Source: Providencia stuartii (GTDB taxonomy: Bacteria; Pseudomonadota; Gammaproteobacteria; Enterobacterales; Enterobacteriaceae). Taken from it: a stretch of DNA of 64,000 nt. The stretch covers positions 1 to 64,000 of the forward strand of contig UGUC01000002.1 in assembly GCA_900455155.1 (NCBI GenBank), in the 5' to 3' direction. Each line of letters opens with the position of its first letter. Position 1 is the stretch's first letter. This document shows, one piece after another, positions 22,214-33,637 of this stretch. The notes beneath the pieces were generated by a model. The model ran no database searches. It worked only from the letters and a program-made list of their open reading frames with translations, and was not told where the DNA came from. A program made the translations under genes and the position numbers.

Positions 22214-22595
22214 AGGTTTAACTCAGTTCCATAAATTTAATAGTTTATTTTTAGATTTTTTAAGACAAATTATATATTTGCCTTCACTCTGTGTTAGTAA
22301 ACAAGGGCAATGTGAATATGAATTGTAGTCGCTGCCCAAAGGACAATTATTGTTAATTGTCTCGCAAACATAGTGTAGAAACGAAGTGCGAGATACCAAA
22401 GGGGCGTTATATTAATTCAAGCAAGGCTTATCGTCACCTGTTAAAAAAAACAACAATACCAAAGCAATAGTGTTTCTCACTATTGTGCTATCAGGTATTT
22501 TCCCTTTTGATTCTAGCAATGAAGGTTTTCAACCAGAAGTTTGGTTGATGGTTTTCCCATTTTAGCAAAAAATTGAGTAAAAATTAACCCCAATC
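22214..22595. other. 382-nt gap between polB and rapA
   Basis: AT-rich, no reading frame supported. It contains an 8-bp hairpin CAATAGTG / CACTATTG (22465-22485). On the minus strand an 8-T run follows 14 nt later (22443-22450), which is too far for a standard terminator. It should hold the rapA promoter. Confidence 0.6.
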
Positions 22596-24950
22596 TTAAA
22601 AGAGTAAAGTTATCTGACCCGTTAAAATAGTATCAAAATCATCTTGTAAAAAAGGTAAAATGGCGTCGGCAATAGGCTTTATCTGCTTCAAAATATAGTG
22701 CTCATAGTCAGGCTTTGCCGTGATAATTTCTAAAAGGCTCAGGCCCCGCGAGAGTGATGATATAGCTTATCCATCCCCCATTTTGATACTGTTGTGGGCG
22801 CTGTTGTTGTAAATTGTATTCATCGGCTTTGCGAGCGGCTCTTACATGAGGCGGCACATTACGTTGATAATCAGATAATTTGCGGCGTAGACGCTTACGG
22901 TAAACAAGGCGTTCATCGTATTCGCCATTACGAATCGCTTGCACATAGTCACGGATAAATTCGCGGTAGGGTTGCCGATGAAAAATACGTGTATACAGCT
23001 CTTTTTGAAACAATTGTGCTAGCGGGGTCCAATCTGAGCGGATTGTCTCTAATCCCCTAAACACCATTTTATCCCCACTAAGTCCAGCATAACGCTTTTT
23101 ACTGCCTGACTCGGAACCTCTAATAGTCGGCATTAAAAAACGTCGATAGTGGGTTTCGTACTCTAACTCAAGCACCCCCTTCTAGCTGCCATTCATCCCG
23201 CAAATGCTGTTTCCACCAATTATTCACGTAATCACGCAGCTCGAAGCCAATTCTTTGTGCTTGCTCCTGTGTATGGGCTTCTTTCAACCAGACAAAAGTG
23301 GAGTCAGTATCCCCATAAATTACTTGATAGCCTTTGGCTTCGATTAATTGCTTGGTTATTTTCATGATCTCATGACCCCGCATGGTAATGGATGCGGTAA
23401 GACGGGGATCAAAAAAAACGACATCCTTCAGCACCAAGGACGCCAGCAAAGGCATTCATAATAATTTTAAGTGCCTGAGATAATGGCGCATTACCTTCTC
23501 GTTTGGCTTTATCACGGCCTTGCCATATATGGCTGACAATATCAGGCAAACAGTGTGTTTTACGTGAAAACCAAGCTTGACGAAAACCGCGAACAGAATG
23601 TTGCTGATCAGGGTGAGCTAGCCCTTCAATCATACCGGCAGGATCAATCAAAAAAGTACGAATAATCGAAGGGTACAAACTTTTATAGTCGAGTACTAAT
23701 ACCGAGTCATATAAACCGGGCTGTGAATCCATCACAAAGCCCCCCGGATTATGTTGTAGCTTTTGCTCTGTCAGGTTTGGTGCCACAAACCCTAAGCGAT
23801 GCAGGCGAGGAATGTATAAATGTGAAAATGCCGCCACGGAGCCACCCATACGATCTACCGCCAGCCCAGTGACAGTCGAGCGTTCTTGCAAGAAAGCCAT
23901 TAAATCGGTTTTTTCAAAAATACGATGGACTAATAGGCAGTCTTGAATATTGTAGTGAGCCAATGCGGGCTTATCATGATGAAAGCGGCGATTGATCTCA
24001 TCCATACGGTCATAAGGGCTGTCAATGGCTTTCCCTTCACCCAGTAAATCTTGCGCAACAAACTCAAGACTGAATGAGGGAAAGTTCCATGTCGCTGCTT
24101 TGAGCGCATCTATGCCATCAATAATTAAACGACCTTCTGCCGAAGCGAAAAATACACCTTGTTTGAAGCCATGTTCACGCCACTCCAGCTTTTTCCCTTG
24201 GCGACCAAGCTGGAGTGGGATGCCATAACGTTCGGCGTGCTTTTGGAGTACATTTAAATCGAATTGGATGAGATTCCAGCCAATAATGGCATCAGGGTCA
24301 TACTGTTGTAGCCATTCATTAAGTTTATCAAGCAATTGTGGGCGGCTATTCACATAAACAAGCCGATGGGTATTGTTGAGTGCAGAACCTTGCTCTGGCC
24401 CTAACATAAAAACCACATTATCACCGCAGCCGGATAACCCAATTGAATATAATTCACCGTATTGGCTGGTTTCTATGTCTAACGATACAGCTTTAATCAG
24501 TGGACGATAGCTATCACAAGGTTTGAGTTGGTATTCACCTTGTTGATTTTGTGAAAACCATACAGGCGCAGTGATAAAACGCTCCATAAGATAGCGCTCG
24601 CAGGGGCGAATATCCGTTTCAAGCAATTCAATACCGAGTTCTTGGCAGCGTTTATCCAGATTTTGTAATTGGCGATATTGTTGACAATAAATAGCCGCAA
24701 CTTTTTCACGACGAAAATCGGATAACTCAACGGGGCGATAGGATAAGTTTGCTTGTTCATCAAGCAGAGGTTTGATCGCCGGTAGTGATGAAAGGGGAAC
24801 AAAAGCGATGGCTTGTTGCAGAGGAACCGTCACTTTACGAGGGCCATTATCAGTGATAAGCCAATAGCTAACCTCAACCCCATGGCGGGTGTCTTTCCAA
24901 TGACGACTTAAAATAAAGCCTTTTTCAGCAGGAGACATAAATTGAGGCAT
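22596..24950 (-). CDS. polB: DNA polymerase II (family B; three frameshifts)
   Basis: SOS-associated replicative-type polymerase with 3'-5' proofreading. The reconstructed length is about 785 residues. Visible motifs: Exo I DIETS, polymerase motif [12 protein letters not shown], motif B region [12 protein letters not shown], and motif C YGDTDSTF. Three +1 breaks: 23411-23418 (8 T instead of 7), 23175-23179 (5 G instead of 4), and 22732-22735 (4 T instead of 3). Repairing them restores the C-terminus through [12 protein letters not shown] to the stop at 22596. The motif B tyrosine (NAFYG in E. coli) reads alanine here. The start is uncertain: ATG at 24950 or 24938. It lies directly downstream of thiQ. 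Confidence 0.92.
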
Positions 24951-24993
24951 AGAGAGGCTCGCATCAATAATTAACAAGCCTACTATACGACAT

Positions 24994-25013
24994 GGGTGGG
25001 GTTTTATACAGTA
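24994..25013 (-). promoter_or_regulatory. degenerate SOS (LexA) box-like site before polB
   Basis: On the coding strand the left half TACTGTATA fits the LexA consensus left half, and the position just before polB is where E. coli polB has its SOS box. The right half reads AACCCCACCC and lacks the expected ACAG. The site overlaps the thiQ 3' end. A miscounted C-run could have distorted it. Function is uncertain. Confidence 0.35.
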
Positions 25014-25711
25014 TTTTTTGTTATGCCTAATAATTCAGAGGCTGAATTACTACCCGATAACAGTGTTTTGGTACAGCCGTCATACGCCACAGCACCTTCA
25101 TGAATCACTAGCGTTCTTGGGGCGATTTGTAGTGCATCTTCAATATTATGCGATACCATGACCAGTGTGATATCCCGTGATTGGCAGATCTCATCAAGGA
25201 GTAATAGCATCTCATTGCGTAAGGCGGGATCGAGAGCTGAAAAAGGTTCATCCAATAAGAGGATTGGCTGCTGGCGGATCAAACAGCGAGCCAGTGCAGC
25301 CCGCTGGCGTTGCCCCCCTGATAATTGGGCGGGTAACCTATCAAGAAACTCATCGAGGCTAACTTGCGTAGCAATTAATTCAACCTGTTGTATTTGTTCT
25401 CGGCTTAACCGCAGCCCCGGATGTAACCCTAATCCAATGTTTTGTCTGACCGTTAAATGAGCAAATAGGTTATTTTCCTGAAATAACATCGAAACTGGGC
25501 GTTTGGCAGGAGGCGTGAAGGTATGATCAGCCCCTGCTAGCTGAATTGAGCCGCTTTTGGCAAATTGAAAGCCACTAATAAGGCTAAGCAGTGTACTTTT
25601 GCCCGCACCGCTAGGCCCCATTACAGCAACGCGCTCGCCTACTTTGATGGAGAAATCAAATTGCATATTCAGGTTATCATATTGATAATCAATGTTATTT
25701 AACTTTATCAT
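25004..25711 (-). CDS. thiQ: thiamine ABC transporter ATPase
   Basis: ATP-binding subunit of the thiamine / thiamine-phosphate importer ThiBPQ. The 235-residue protein has Walker [10 protein letters not shown] near residue 32, the Q-loop at LFQENNLF, the ABC signature LSGGQRQR, Walker B LLLDEPF and the H-loop VSH. It overlaps the thiP end by 17 nt. Last thi gene of the operon; polB follows within about 55 nt. Confidence 0.96.
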   Translation of the reverse strand: MIKLNNIDYQYDNLNMQFDFSIKVGERVAVMGPSGAGKSTLLSLISGFQFAKSGSIQLAGADHTFTPPAKRPVSMLFQENNLFAHLTVRQNIGLGLHPGLRLSREQIQQVELIATQVSLDEFLDRLPAQLSGGQRQRAALARCLIRQQPILLLDEPFSALDPALRNEMLLLLDEICQSRDITLVMVSHNIEDALQIAPRTLVIHEGAVAYDGCTKTLLSGSNSASELLGITKNTV

Positions 25712-27309
25712 AATCTTTTCCTGATATACGTTCGAGTAGGCTAAATAAAGTAAAACATAATAAAAGGAGTAACATCGCTGTTACGGCACCGTCATTTGTT
25801 CGATAAGCCCCTATTTGCTGATAAAGGTAATAAGGGAGAGTACGAAAATCTTCATTACCGAATAACGCCACGACCCCAAAGTCACCAATAGAAATAACGC
25901 AAGCAAAAGCGAGAGCTTGAGCGAGGGGCTTTTTTAACGCTTTTAATTCAATGATCCGTAATCGATTGAAGCCACCAATCGCTAGTGATTGGCAAAGAGG
26001 GTTGTAGCGTTCAGCCAGATCCCGCATTGGGTTTTCTAAGACTTTTAATGCATAAGGGATGGCAAGTAGGGCATTAGTCAATATGATTAACGCATAGGGC
26101 GATTCAGGAATACCAATCGTTTCATTAAAGAGAATAAAAAAACCAGTCGCAAGTACGATGCCAGGCATGGCTAAAATCACAAGCCCACTTAATTCCATCG
26201 CTTGCCCTAATTTTATTGCATGGCGTAAGCGTAATTCGCGGCTACTCCATAACAGCATCATGGTGAGCAAGACACACAATAGGCCAGCACATAACGCGAT
26301 AAATAGCGATGTGGAAGCGGCTTGCCAAAGCGCGGATTGGTTAAGAACATCCAACAAACGGCCATTAACCCCATCAGCAATAATTGCGAGCAGGGGCGGA
26401 AGCAGCAGCAAAATAGCGGCGGTGATCACAAGGGCATCTCGTACTCGGCGAAAAATATTGTCTGCGGGATCATACCAATGATTGTGTTGGCTATGACCAA
26501 TAGAAAACAAACTGTTTATTTTCTGACTGAGAAACATTAATCCAACACAGAAAAATAACTGGATGAGCGCCAAAATTGCAGCACGCCCCGGATCAAAGTC
26601 GTAATTAAGAGCTTGATAAATAGCCAGTTCAATCGTCGTTGCTGCGGGGCCACCACCAAGAGCAAGAACCGTTGCAAAGCTGGCAAAACAGAGCATGAAA
26701 ATTAACGCTGCGGTAGGTAGCATCTGTCTACGTAAATATGGCCACTCTAAAATACGAAATTGTTGCCACTCATTAAGCCCGAGTTGTGCTGCAATTTGCC
26801 GCTGCTCTATTGATATACTTTCGAGCGATTGCAGCAACATACGAGTAGCAAGTGGCATATTAAAGAAAATGTGGGCAAGTAAGATCCCCTTTAGGCCATA
26901 AGGGGTGAATTGGTATTCGATACCGACCAACTGAAAGAGTGATGAGAGCCAGCCTGTTTTTCCATAAACAGATAAAATACCAAAAACAGCGACAAGGACG
27001 GGTAAAACAAGCGTCATTGCACAGAGGCGTAAAAATAGCGTTCTACCGGGGAAGCAGCGTCGATAGAGCGCTCTGGCAAGGAGAATGGCAGGCAGTACAG
27101 AGAACAGCGCTGATAAAAAGGCTTGCCAAAAAGTAAAGCCGATCACATGCCATAAGTAGCGGTCGTTAAAAATCTCACTCCATGAAGTTTCAGGCGAAAA
27201 AAGCCACAGTGCACCAAAAGCCAATAGTGCAACAGACACTAATAAACCAGAGGCCAAAGCCCCCCGGTATAAGTGATAAATTAATTAACGACTGACGGCG
27301 GATTGCCAT
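25695..27309 (-). CDS. thiP: thiamine ABC transporter permease (one frameshift)
   Basis: Inner-membrane permease with about twelve membrane segments, in two halves as in E. coli ThiP, each with an EAA-type loop ([13 protein letters not shown] and [15 protein letters not shown]). The start is ATG at 27309, read [11 protein letters not shown]-run of six at 27260-27265 must lose one base to give [12 protein letters not shown] and join the long downstream frame. The start overlaps the thiB end by 25 nt in another frame, as in E. coli, which supports this start. Confidence 0.92.
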
Positions 27310-28295
27310 AAAACGGACCCATGACTGACGTTCTTTTGGCAACTTCTTGTGCACTAAATTGCAGTGATTTTTTAGGCACAGGAAGGACGTTATAAACTTC
27401 AGGGAGTGGTGTATCAATGACAGGATACATCCAATTAGTCGTAGGGAGTGTATTTTGGAATTCAGGCGTTAACATAAATTGTAAAAACTGCTTTGCCAGC
27501 TCAGGTTGCGAGCTATTTTTCAATCTTGCTGCAACTTCCACTTGCATATAGTGCCCTTCATCAAATAAGGCAGCCGCATAATTATTCTTTATTATCATTG
27601 AGTATTTGATAACCCGGCGATGAAGTGTAGCTAAGTACAAAGTCACCTTCTCCCTTGAGGAATAAGCCATAGGACTCACTCCAACCTTTTGTCACTGTTA
27701 GGGTTTTATTCGCTATTTTTTGCCACGCATCGGCAGATTTATCGCCATAGAGTTTTTCAATCCACAGCATTAAGCCTAAGCCGGGGTGTGCTGGTTCGAG
27801 GGTCTTGGTAAATAATTTTCCATGGCTGCTCACTATTGAGTAGCTCATTCATGCTTTTGGGGTGGGTTTTTGATTTTATCTGTGTCATAGATAAACGCAA
27901 AATAACCATAGTCATATGGGATAAAAGTTGAATTATTCCACTCAATAGGTAATTTCATTGCGTCAGTATTGATCTCTGCTGGCGCAAATAACCCTGTGTT
28001 CTCGGCAGAATCTATCAAGTTATTATCTAGCCCTAACACGATGTCCGCTTTACTTTTTTTCCCTTCCATACGTAAACGATTGAGAAGAGCGACACCATCT
28101 CCTAACGAAACGAGCTTAAGTTCACAATGACATTGTTTTTCGAAATTTTTTTTAATTTGTGGTCCAGGTCCCCATTCGGCAGCAAATGAGTCATAGGTGT
28201 AAACGGTTAAAGTCGGCTTTTCTGCCCATGCTATATGGGGTAATACCGAGAGCAGTAAGTGCAAAGAGTGACTGAAGGAGCGATTTTTTAAACAT
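27285..28295 (-). CDS. thiB: thiamine-binding periplasmic protein (six frameshifts)
   Basis: Periplasmic binding subunit of ThiBPQ. The start MFKKSLLQSLFA at 28295 has an AGGAAAA site before it and forms a signal peptide ending near HIAWA once one extra T is removed (28257-28258). Mature blocks KPTLTVYTYDSF, GLDNNLIDSA and TSTPGLGLMLWIEK are typical. Further +1 breaks lie at 27859-27862, 27783-27786, 27595-27596, 27334-27337 and 27310-27313. Repair of the last two gives [14 protein letters not shown] and the stop at 27285, like the E. coli end. Six errors in 1 kb is the densest cluster in the window apart from rhs. Confidence 0.9.
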
Positions 28296-28370
28296 GTTTT
28301 TTCCTGCGTTAGAGAGAAAGCACACAGGATTTGAGGAGGGCACCATAACAAATTATGTTGATGGTAGCTC

Positions 28371-28447
28371 AAATCCCTACGCCGGCATTGCCCGGATCAG
28401 GTTCTACGGGTTAATTCTCAGCCTAAATAATGTTTGGCACCCCGTTG
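28371..28447 (-). promoter_or_regulatory. TPP riboswitch (THI element)
   Basis: Minus-strand sequence carries the conserved parts in order: CGGGGTGCC, GGCTGAGA, ACCCGTAGAACCTGATCCGG, and AATGCCGGCGTAGGGA. This is the thiamine-pyrophosphate aptamer. It ends 75 nt before the thiB ATG, so thiBPQ should be repressed when TPP is plentiful. Confidence 0.95.
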
Positions 28448-28567
28448 AGATAGACGCTATTGTAGTGTCTTTACTCATATCTGCAAACTCTATTGATATA
28501 GGTTTACCAGTTAGGGTATGTGTGAAACAATTAGTTATCTTTCAAATTTGGTTATTGAGGTAGTCTG

Positions 28568-29101
28568 GTGATCGATGATGATGGCTACCGCCCGAATGTA
28601 GGAATTGTAATTTGTAATCGGCAAGGGCAGGTTTTATGGGCCCGCCGCTATGGTCAACATTCATGGCAATTTCCTCAGGGAGGAATCAACCCAGGGGAAT
28701 CGCCAGAACAGGCTATGTACCGTGAATTGTTCGAAGAGGTTGGCCTACAACGTAAAGATGTTAGGTTGTTAGCTTCAACTCGCAATTGGTTGCGTTACAA
28801 ATTACCCAAGCGTTTGGTGCGTTGGGACACAAAACCTGTTTGTATCGGGCAGAAACAGCGTTGGTTTTTACTACAACTTCAATGCAATGAAGCAGATATA
28901 AACGTTCAGCGCAGTAAATCGCCAGAATTTGATGGCTGGCGATGGGTCAGTTATTGGTATCCTGTGAGGCAAGTGGTCTCTTTCAAACGGGAAGTGTATC
29001 GCCGTGTTATGAAAGAATTTGCACCTGTTGTCATGTCATTACAGGAACAAAAGCCAGTACAAAGACCTGCATTCACTCATCGTAGGCGTGGAGCGAGATA
29101 A
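28568..29101 (+). CDS. rppH: RNA pyrophosphohydrolase (Nudix)
   Basis: Removes pyrophosphate from the 5' end of mRNA and so triggers RNase E decay. The 177-residue protein begins with GTG ([14 protein letters not shown]), as in E. coli. The Nudix box spans [22 protein letters not shown]. The C-terminal half holds [16 protein letters not shown] and the tail is basic. It lies 4 nt before ptsP. Intact. Confidence 0.97.
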   Translation: MIDDDGYRPNVGIVICNRQGQVLWARRYGQHSWQFPQGGINPGESPEQAMYRELFEEVGLQRKDVRLLASTRNWLRYKLPKRLVRWDTKPVCIGQKQRWFLLQLQCNEADINVQRSKSPEFDGWRWVSYWYPVRQVVSFKREVYRRVMKEFAPVVMSLQEQKPVQRPAFTHRRRGAR

Positions 29102-29105
29102 TATC

Positions 29106-31354
29106 ATGTTGACGCGTCTACGTGAGATTGTTGAAAAAGTTGCCATGGCGACAAGTTTAACCGGAGCGCTAGAAGTTTTGGTCAATGAAACTTGTCATGC
29201 CATGCAGACTGACGTTTGTTCAATTTATTTGGCAGACCACTCACGTCAATGCTATTACCTAATGGCAACCCGCGGGTTAAAAAAGCCTAGCGGTGTTGCT
29301 ATTCGCCTTGGTTTTGATGAGGGAGTCGTTGGTGCGGTTGGACGCCAGTCTGAGATGTTGAATCTTGCCGATATCCGTGAACATCCCGAATTTAAATACC
29401 TTCCCCAATTAAAAGAAGAGCGATTGAAAGCCTTTTTAGGTGTTCCTATTGTATATCGTCGCCAATTACTTGGGGTGTTAGTCGTTCAACAACGTGAGCG
29501 ACGTTTCTTTAGCGAAACCGAAGAATCTTTTATGGTGACGCTATCCATGCAATTAGCCGTAATATTGTCGCAAGCGCAAACCAAAGGGGTGTTTGGTCAA
29601 TATAGGCAAAGCCGTATTAAAGCCATTTCAGTTTCTCAGGGAATTGTCATGGCATATGGCTGGCAAGATAGCTCACAACCGTCATTCGACAGTATTTGTG
29701 AGGCGTGTGCCTTAGACCAAAATGCGGAAAAACAGCGTTTAATAACTGCGATAGAAAATGCCGCCTCAGAATGCCGCCGTATCAGCAAACGTTTTATTGC
29801 AAACTCCCAAAAAAGAGAGTGCTGCGATTTTCGACCTCTACAATCATCTACTCCATGACCCTCAACTAAAAAAACGCTTATTTTCCGCAATCGAACAAGG
29901 CTCAATGGCGGAGTGGGCGGTTAAAATCGTTATTGAAGACTATGTTGAGCAGTTTTCACGCTTACGTGATCTCTACCTTCGCGAAAGAGGAGCCGATCTA
30001 CGCGCGTTAGGACAGCGTTTGCTATTCCATCTGGATGACAGCTTGACTTCAATGGATCAGTGGCCTGAACGTTTTATTTTAGTGGCGGACGAATTGAGCG
30101 CGAGTTTGTTAGCTGAAATGCCATTAGAGCAACTTGCAGGTGTTATCGTGCGAGATGGCGCGACACACTCTCATTCGGCTATTTTGATACGGGCAATGGG
30201 GATCCCCGCGATAATGGGGGCGGATATTGACCCTTCATTGCTTCACAACCGCTTTTTGATCCTTGATGGTTATCGTGGTGAAATTTTCATAGAGCCTGAA
30301 AATATTGTTGCTCAGGAATATAAACAAATTATTGCAGAGGAAGATGTACTGAGTCGGCTCGCTGAAGGTGCACTTGAGCAGGAATCAGAGTTAAAAAATG
30401 GCGAGCGCGTACATATCCATCTGAATGCAGGGTTTAAGCCCCCGTTATGAACAGCAGATCAATGTCGCTGTTGATGGTGTTGGGTTATACCGCACAGAAC
30501 TCCCTTTTATGCTTCATAATGGCTTCCCGTCAGAGGATGAGCAGAAGCAGTTATACCAAGAGATTTTACAGTTATTTGCCGATAAGCCTGTGGTATTGAG
30601 GACATTAGACATTGGTGCAGATAAGCAATTACCTTATATGCCAATCAATGAAGAAAACCCATGCTTAGGTTGGCGAGGCATTCGCGTGATGCTAGATCAG
30701 CCAGAAATTTTCTTAATCCAACTTAGAGCTATGCTACATGCAAATGTTGCAACACAAAACTTGCGCATATTACTGCCGATGATCACGAGTATCAATGAGG
30801 TGGATGAAGCGATCACATTGATTAAGCGGGCAAAAGAAGAAGTAAGTTTAGCAACGGGGCAAACCGTTCCTATGCCGGAAATTGGGGTAATGCTTGAAGT
30901 TCCGTCTTTACTGTTTCTTCTTCCTGAGTTAAAAAAACGGATAGATTTTATCTCAATTGGAACGAATGATCTGACGCAATATTTACTTGCAGTTGACCGC
31001 AACAATACGCATGTTGCCACCATTTATGACAACCTCCATCCTTCAATGATCCGTTTTTTAGCAAAAGTTCATGAAGAGTGTCAACGGGTTGGGATATCAG
31101 TCAGTGTTTGCGGTGAAATGGCGGGGCAACCCCTTGGGGTGATGGCGTTAATTGCATTAGGCTATCGTTCCTTAAGTATGAGTGGAAGAAGCGTACCAAG
31201 AGTGAAGTATCTTATTCGAGGGCTACAGCCTGAAAAAGTTGAGCAGCTAGTGCCTGAGCTTTTAACTGCGGAAACAAGCGACAGTATTAGGCAAATAATA
31301 AGTCTATTTATGGAGAAAAATGGGCTTGGTGGCTTTGCTCGAGGCGGGATCTAA
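29106..31354 (+). CDS. ptsP: nitrogen-type PTS enzyme I, EI-Ntr (two frameshifts)
   Basis: Transfers phosphate from phosphoenolpyruvate to NPr in the nitrogen PTS. About 748 residues: an N-terminal GAF domain (DVCSIYLADHSRQCYYL), then the EI domain. The phospho-histidine lies in GATHSHSAIL, and the PEP-binding C-terminal part has LRTLDIGADKQLPY, SIGTNDLTQY and VCGEMAGQP. The frame breaks at 29809-29814 (6 A for 5) and 30439-30443 (5 C for 4); repair gives NSQKESAAIFDLY and NAGFKPRYEQQI. Start ATG 29106. Confidence 0.94.
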
Positions 31355-31429
31355 TCTGCCTTATTCACCTGCGTATGAGCTATGCTATGATGCGCTATGA
31401 TTTTAGATTAACAAATAAAGTGGGGAACG

Positions 31430-32332
31430 ATGAGTAACAGCTACTTAGCATTTCCGGAAATTGATCCCGTAATGTTCTCAATTGGGCCAGTATCACTACA
31501 CTGGTATGGTTTTATGTATCTTGTAGGGTTTGTTTTCGCATTGTGGCTTGCTAGCCGCCGTGCAAGCAAACCTAATAGCGGTTGGACAAAAAATGAGGTT
31601 GAGAACTTACTCTATATTGGCTTTGTAGGTGTCTTTGTCGGTGGAAGACTCGGCTATGTTTTCTTCTACAACCTTCCTGTATTTTTAGATGACCCCCTTT
31701 ATTTATTTAAGGTTTGGGATGGCGGCATGTCGTTCCATGGCGGCTTAATTGGTGTTATTTGTGCAATGATGTGGTTTGCGCATCGTACACGCCGTCGTTT
31801 TTTGCAAGTTTCAGATTTTGTCGCTCCACTGATCCCATTTGGTCTTGGCATGGGGCGGATAGGTAACTTTATTAATGGTGAGTTGTGGGGGCGTGTAACA
31901 CTTGATACCCCATGGGCATTTTTATTCCCTAATTCCCGTAGTGAAGATATTCAACTTGCGGCACAAGACCCTTCATTAATCCCTATTCTAGAGCAGTATG
32001 GCGTGCTTCCTCGCCACCCATCTCAACTTTATGAGATGTTTTTAGAAGGCGTTGTGTTATTCCTTATCCTTAACTTATTTGTCCGTAAACCTCGGCCAAT
32101 GGGCAGTGTTTCAGGTTTATTCTTAATTGGTTATGGTGCATTCCGCATTATCGTTGAGTTCTTTAGGCAGCCTGATGCTCAGCTAGGCTTATTCAGTGGG
32201 ATCAGTATGGGCCAAATTTTATCAATACCGATGATTATTATTGGTGTGTTGATGATCATTTGGGCATATAAGTATGGTAAAAATGTTCCCGCACATAAGC
32301 CTGATAATAAAGAGCAGCAGCCAAGTAAATAA
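31430..32332 (+). CDS. lgt: prolipoprotein diacylglyceryl transferase
   Basis: Attaches diacylglycerol to the lipobox cysteine of prolipoproteins; first step of lipoprotein maturation and essential in relatives. 300 residues with about seven membrane segments. The Lgt signature [16 protein letters not shown] is near residue 140, and HGGLIG near 104 holds the catalytic His. A hydrophilic Lys-rich tail follows. Downstream of ptsP as in E. coli. Intact. Confidence 0.97.
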   Translation: MSNSYLAFPEIDPVMFSIGPVSLHWYGFMYLVGFVFALWLASRRASKPNSGWTKNEVENLLYIGFVGVFVGGRLGYVFFYNLPVFLDDPLYLFKVWDGGMSFHGGLIGVICAMMWFAHRTRRRFLQVSDFVAPLIPFGLGMGRIGNFINGELWGRVTLDTPWAFLFPNSRSEDIQLAAQDPSLIPILEQYGVLPRHPSQLYEMFLEGVVLFLILNLFVRKPRPMGSVSGLFLIGYGAFRIIVEFFRQPDAQLGLFSGISMGQILSIPMIIIGVLMIIWAYKYGKNVPAHKPDNKEQQPSK

Positions 32333-32344
32333 ATCAATATAGGG

Positions 32345-32440
32345 TTGTCATACTCCAAGTAGTTAGGTTGTCGGCTAAGTTTCCTCACATTAGCCACAAC
32401 CTGAGTGGTTGATTTATTTGCCGCCAAGCGGTACTTCGCG
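32345..32440 (+). repeat. degenerate ERIC-like intergenic repeat
   Basis: GTTGTCATACTCCAAGT resembles the end of the enterobacterial ERIC element, followed by GGCTAA..., an internal palindrome (AGGTTGT-C-GGCTAA pairing with TTAGCC-ACAACCT, 32365-32402), then ATTTATTTGCCGCC, which also resembles the family. It sits between lgt and thyA. Assigned from memory of the consensus; degenerate. Confidence 0.45.
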
Positions 32441-32514
32441 TTAGTTAAAATCTATTAATATTATAAGGTTACAGTTATCGGCAATTTTGTAGCCTATTGA
32501 GTAAGAGAGTGATT

Positions 32515-33366
32515 ATGAAGCAGTATCTTGAGTTATGTCAGCGCATCATTGATGAAGGCCAGTGGGTTGAAAATAAACGTACGGGGGTACGTTGTTTAAC
32601 TGTGATTAATGCTGATCTGGAATATGATGTTGCGAATAACCAGTTTCCATTAATCACGACCCGAAAAAGCTTTTATAAGGCAGCTATTGCCGAGCTATTA
32701 GGCTACCTACGTGGCTATGATAGCGCTGCTCAGTTTCGTGAAATTGGCTGTAATACATGGAATGCTAATGCCAATGAAAACCAAGCATGGCTAAATAATC
32801 CCCATCGAAAAGGTGAAGATGATATGGGGCGTGTATACGGTGTCCAAGGTCGCTCTTGGCAACGTCCTGATGGTTCACACCTTGATCAGCTTAAAAAGGT
32901 AGTTAATAACCTAAAAAATGGTATTGATGACCGCGCTGAAATCATTACTTTTTATAACCCCGGTGAATTTGAAATGGGGTGTCTGCGTCCTTGCATGCAC
33001 ACCCATACATTTTCATTATTAGGTGATACCCTCCATTTGACCTCTTATCAACGTAGTTGTGATGTACCACTAGGTTTAAACTTTAACCAAGTGCAGTGCT
33101 TTGTATTATTGGCATTAATGGCACGAATTACGGGTCATAAAGCAGGTAAGGCGTACCATAAAATTGTGAATGCGCATATTTATGAAAACCAATTGCCATT
33201 GATGCGTGATGTACAGTTGAAGCGTGAACCTTTCCCTTTGCCTTCATTATCGATAAACCCTCAAATTAAAACGTTGGAAGATATTGAAACTTGGGTTAGC
33301 ACTGATGACTTCACCCTAGAGGGGTATCAGTGCCACGAAGCTATCAAGTATCCATTTACGGTATAA
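32515..33366 (+). CDS. thyA: thymidylate synthase (283-residue Vibrio-like type)
   Basis: Methylates dUMP to dTMP using methylene-tetrahydrofolate. 283 residues from ATG 32515 ([12 protein letters not shown]). The catalytic cysteine is in GCLRPCMH, the phosphate-binding arginine in [14 protein letters not shown], and NAHIYENQL is the substrate Asn/His region. It is not the 264-residue E. coli type: the insert around [16 protein letters not shown] and the C-terminal YPFTV match the Vibrio-like form. It is in the usual place after lgt. Not overlapped by lgt; a 182-nt gap holds a repeat. Confidence 0.96.
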   Translation: MKQYLELCQRIIDEGQWVENKRTGVRCLTVINADLEYDVANNQFPLITTRKSFYKAAIAELLGYLRGYDSAAQFREIGCNTWNANANENQAWLNNPHRKGEDDMGRVYGVQGRSWQRPDGSHLDQLKKVVNNLKNGIDDRAEIITFYNPGEFEMGCLRPCMHTHTFSLLGDTLHLTSYQRSCDVPLGLNFNQVQCFVLLALMARITGHKAGKAYHKIVNAHIYENQLPLMRDVQLKREPFPLPSLSINPQIKTLEDIETWVSTDDFTLEGYQCHEAIKYPFTV

Positions 33367-33389
33367 CGCAACCTAGAGATACGTTGATA

Positions 33390-33435
33390 AACCAAGGCGT
33401 ATGGTCATTTTGAACCGCGCCTTGGTTTTTTTTTA
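33390..33435 (+). terminator. thyA intrinsic terminator
   Basis: AACCAAGGCG (33390-33399) pairs with CGCCTTGGTT (33418-33427), and the T-run of the right arm continues for several bases. It lies 24 nt after the thyA stop. Confidence 0.9.
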
Positions 33436-33637
33436 CCTTTTCCAAATTCAGTTTGTTACCTCTTTTTTTCGCCCTCATCATTTTTTTGCGAAGCGCTTCC
33501 TAAAATAACGAAACAGCTATTATGAATTTCATAATAGTTTGCGAAAGGCTATGTAGAGTGAACTAATCACGCTGTTTTTATTTGCCATCGTCGACAATAT
33601 TAAGTGCACATTTTTGCGAAGATAATGGCGGCGATAT

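Noticed and set aside
12603..28295. Genome reduction (many broken genes) as in host-restricted bacteria
   Set aside because: No stop-codon substitutions or deletions were found, base composition and gene order are normal, and all but one resolved break are +1 insertions.
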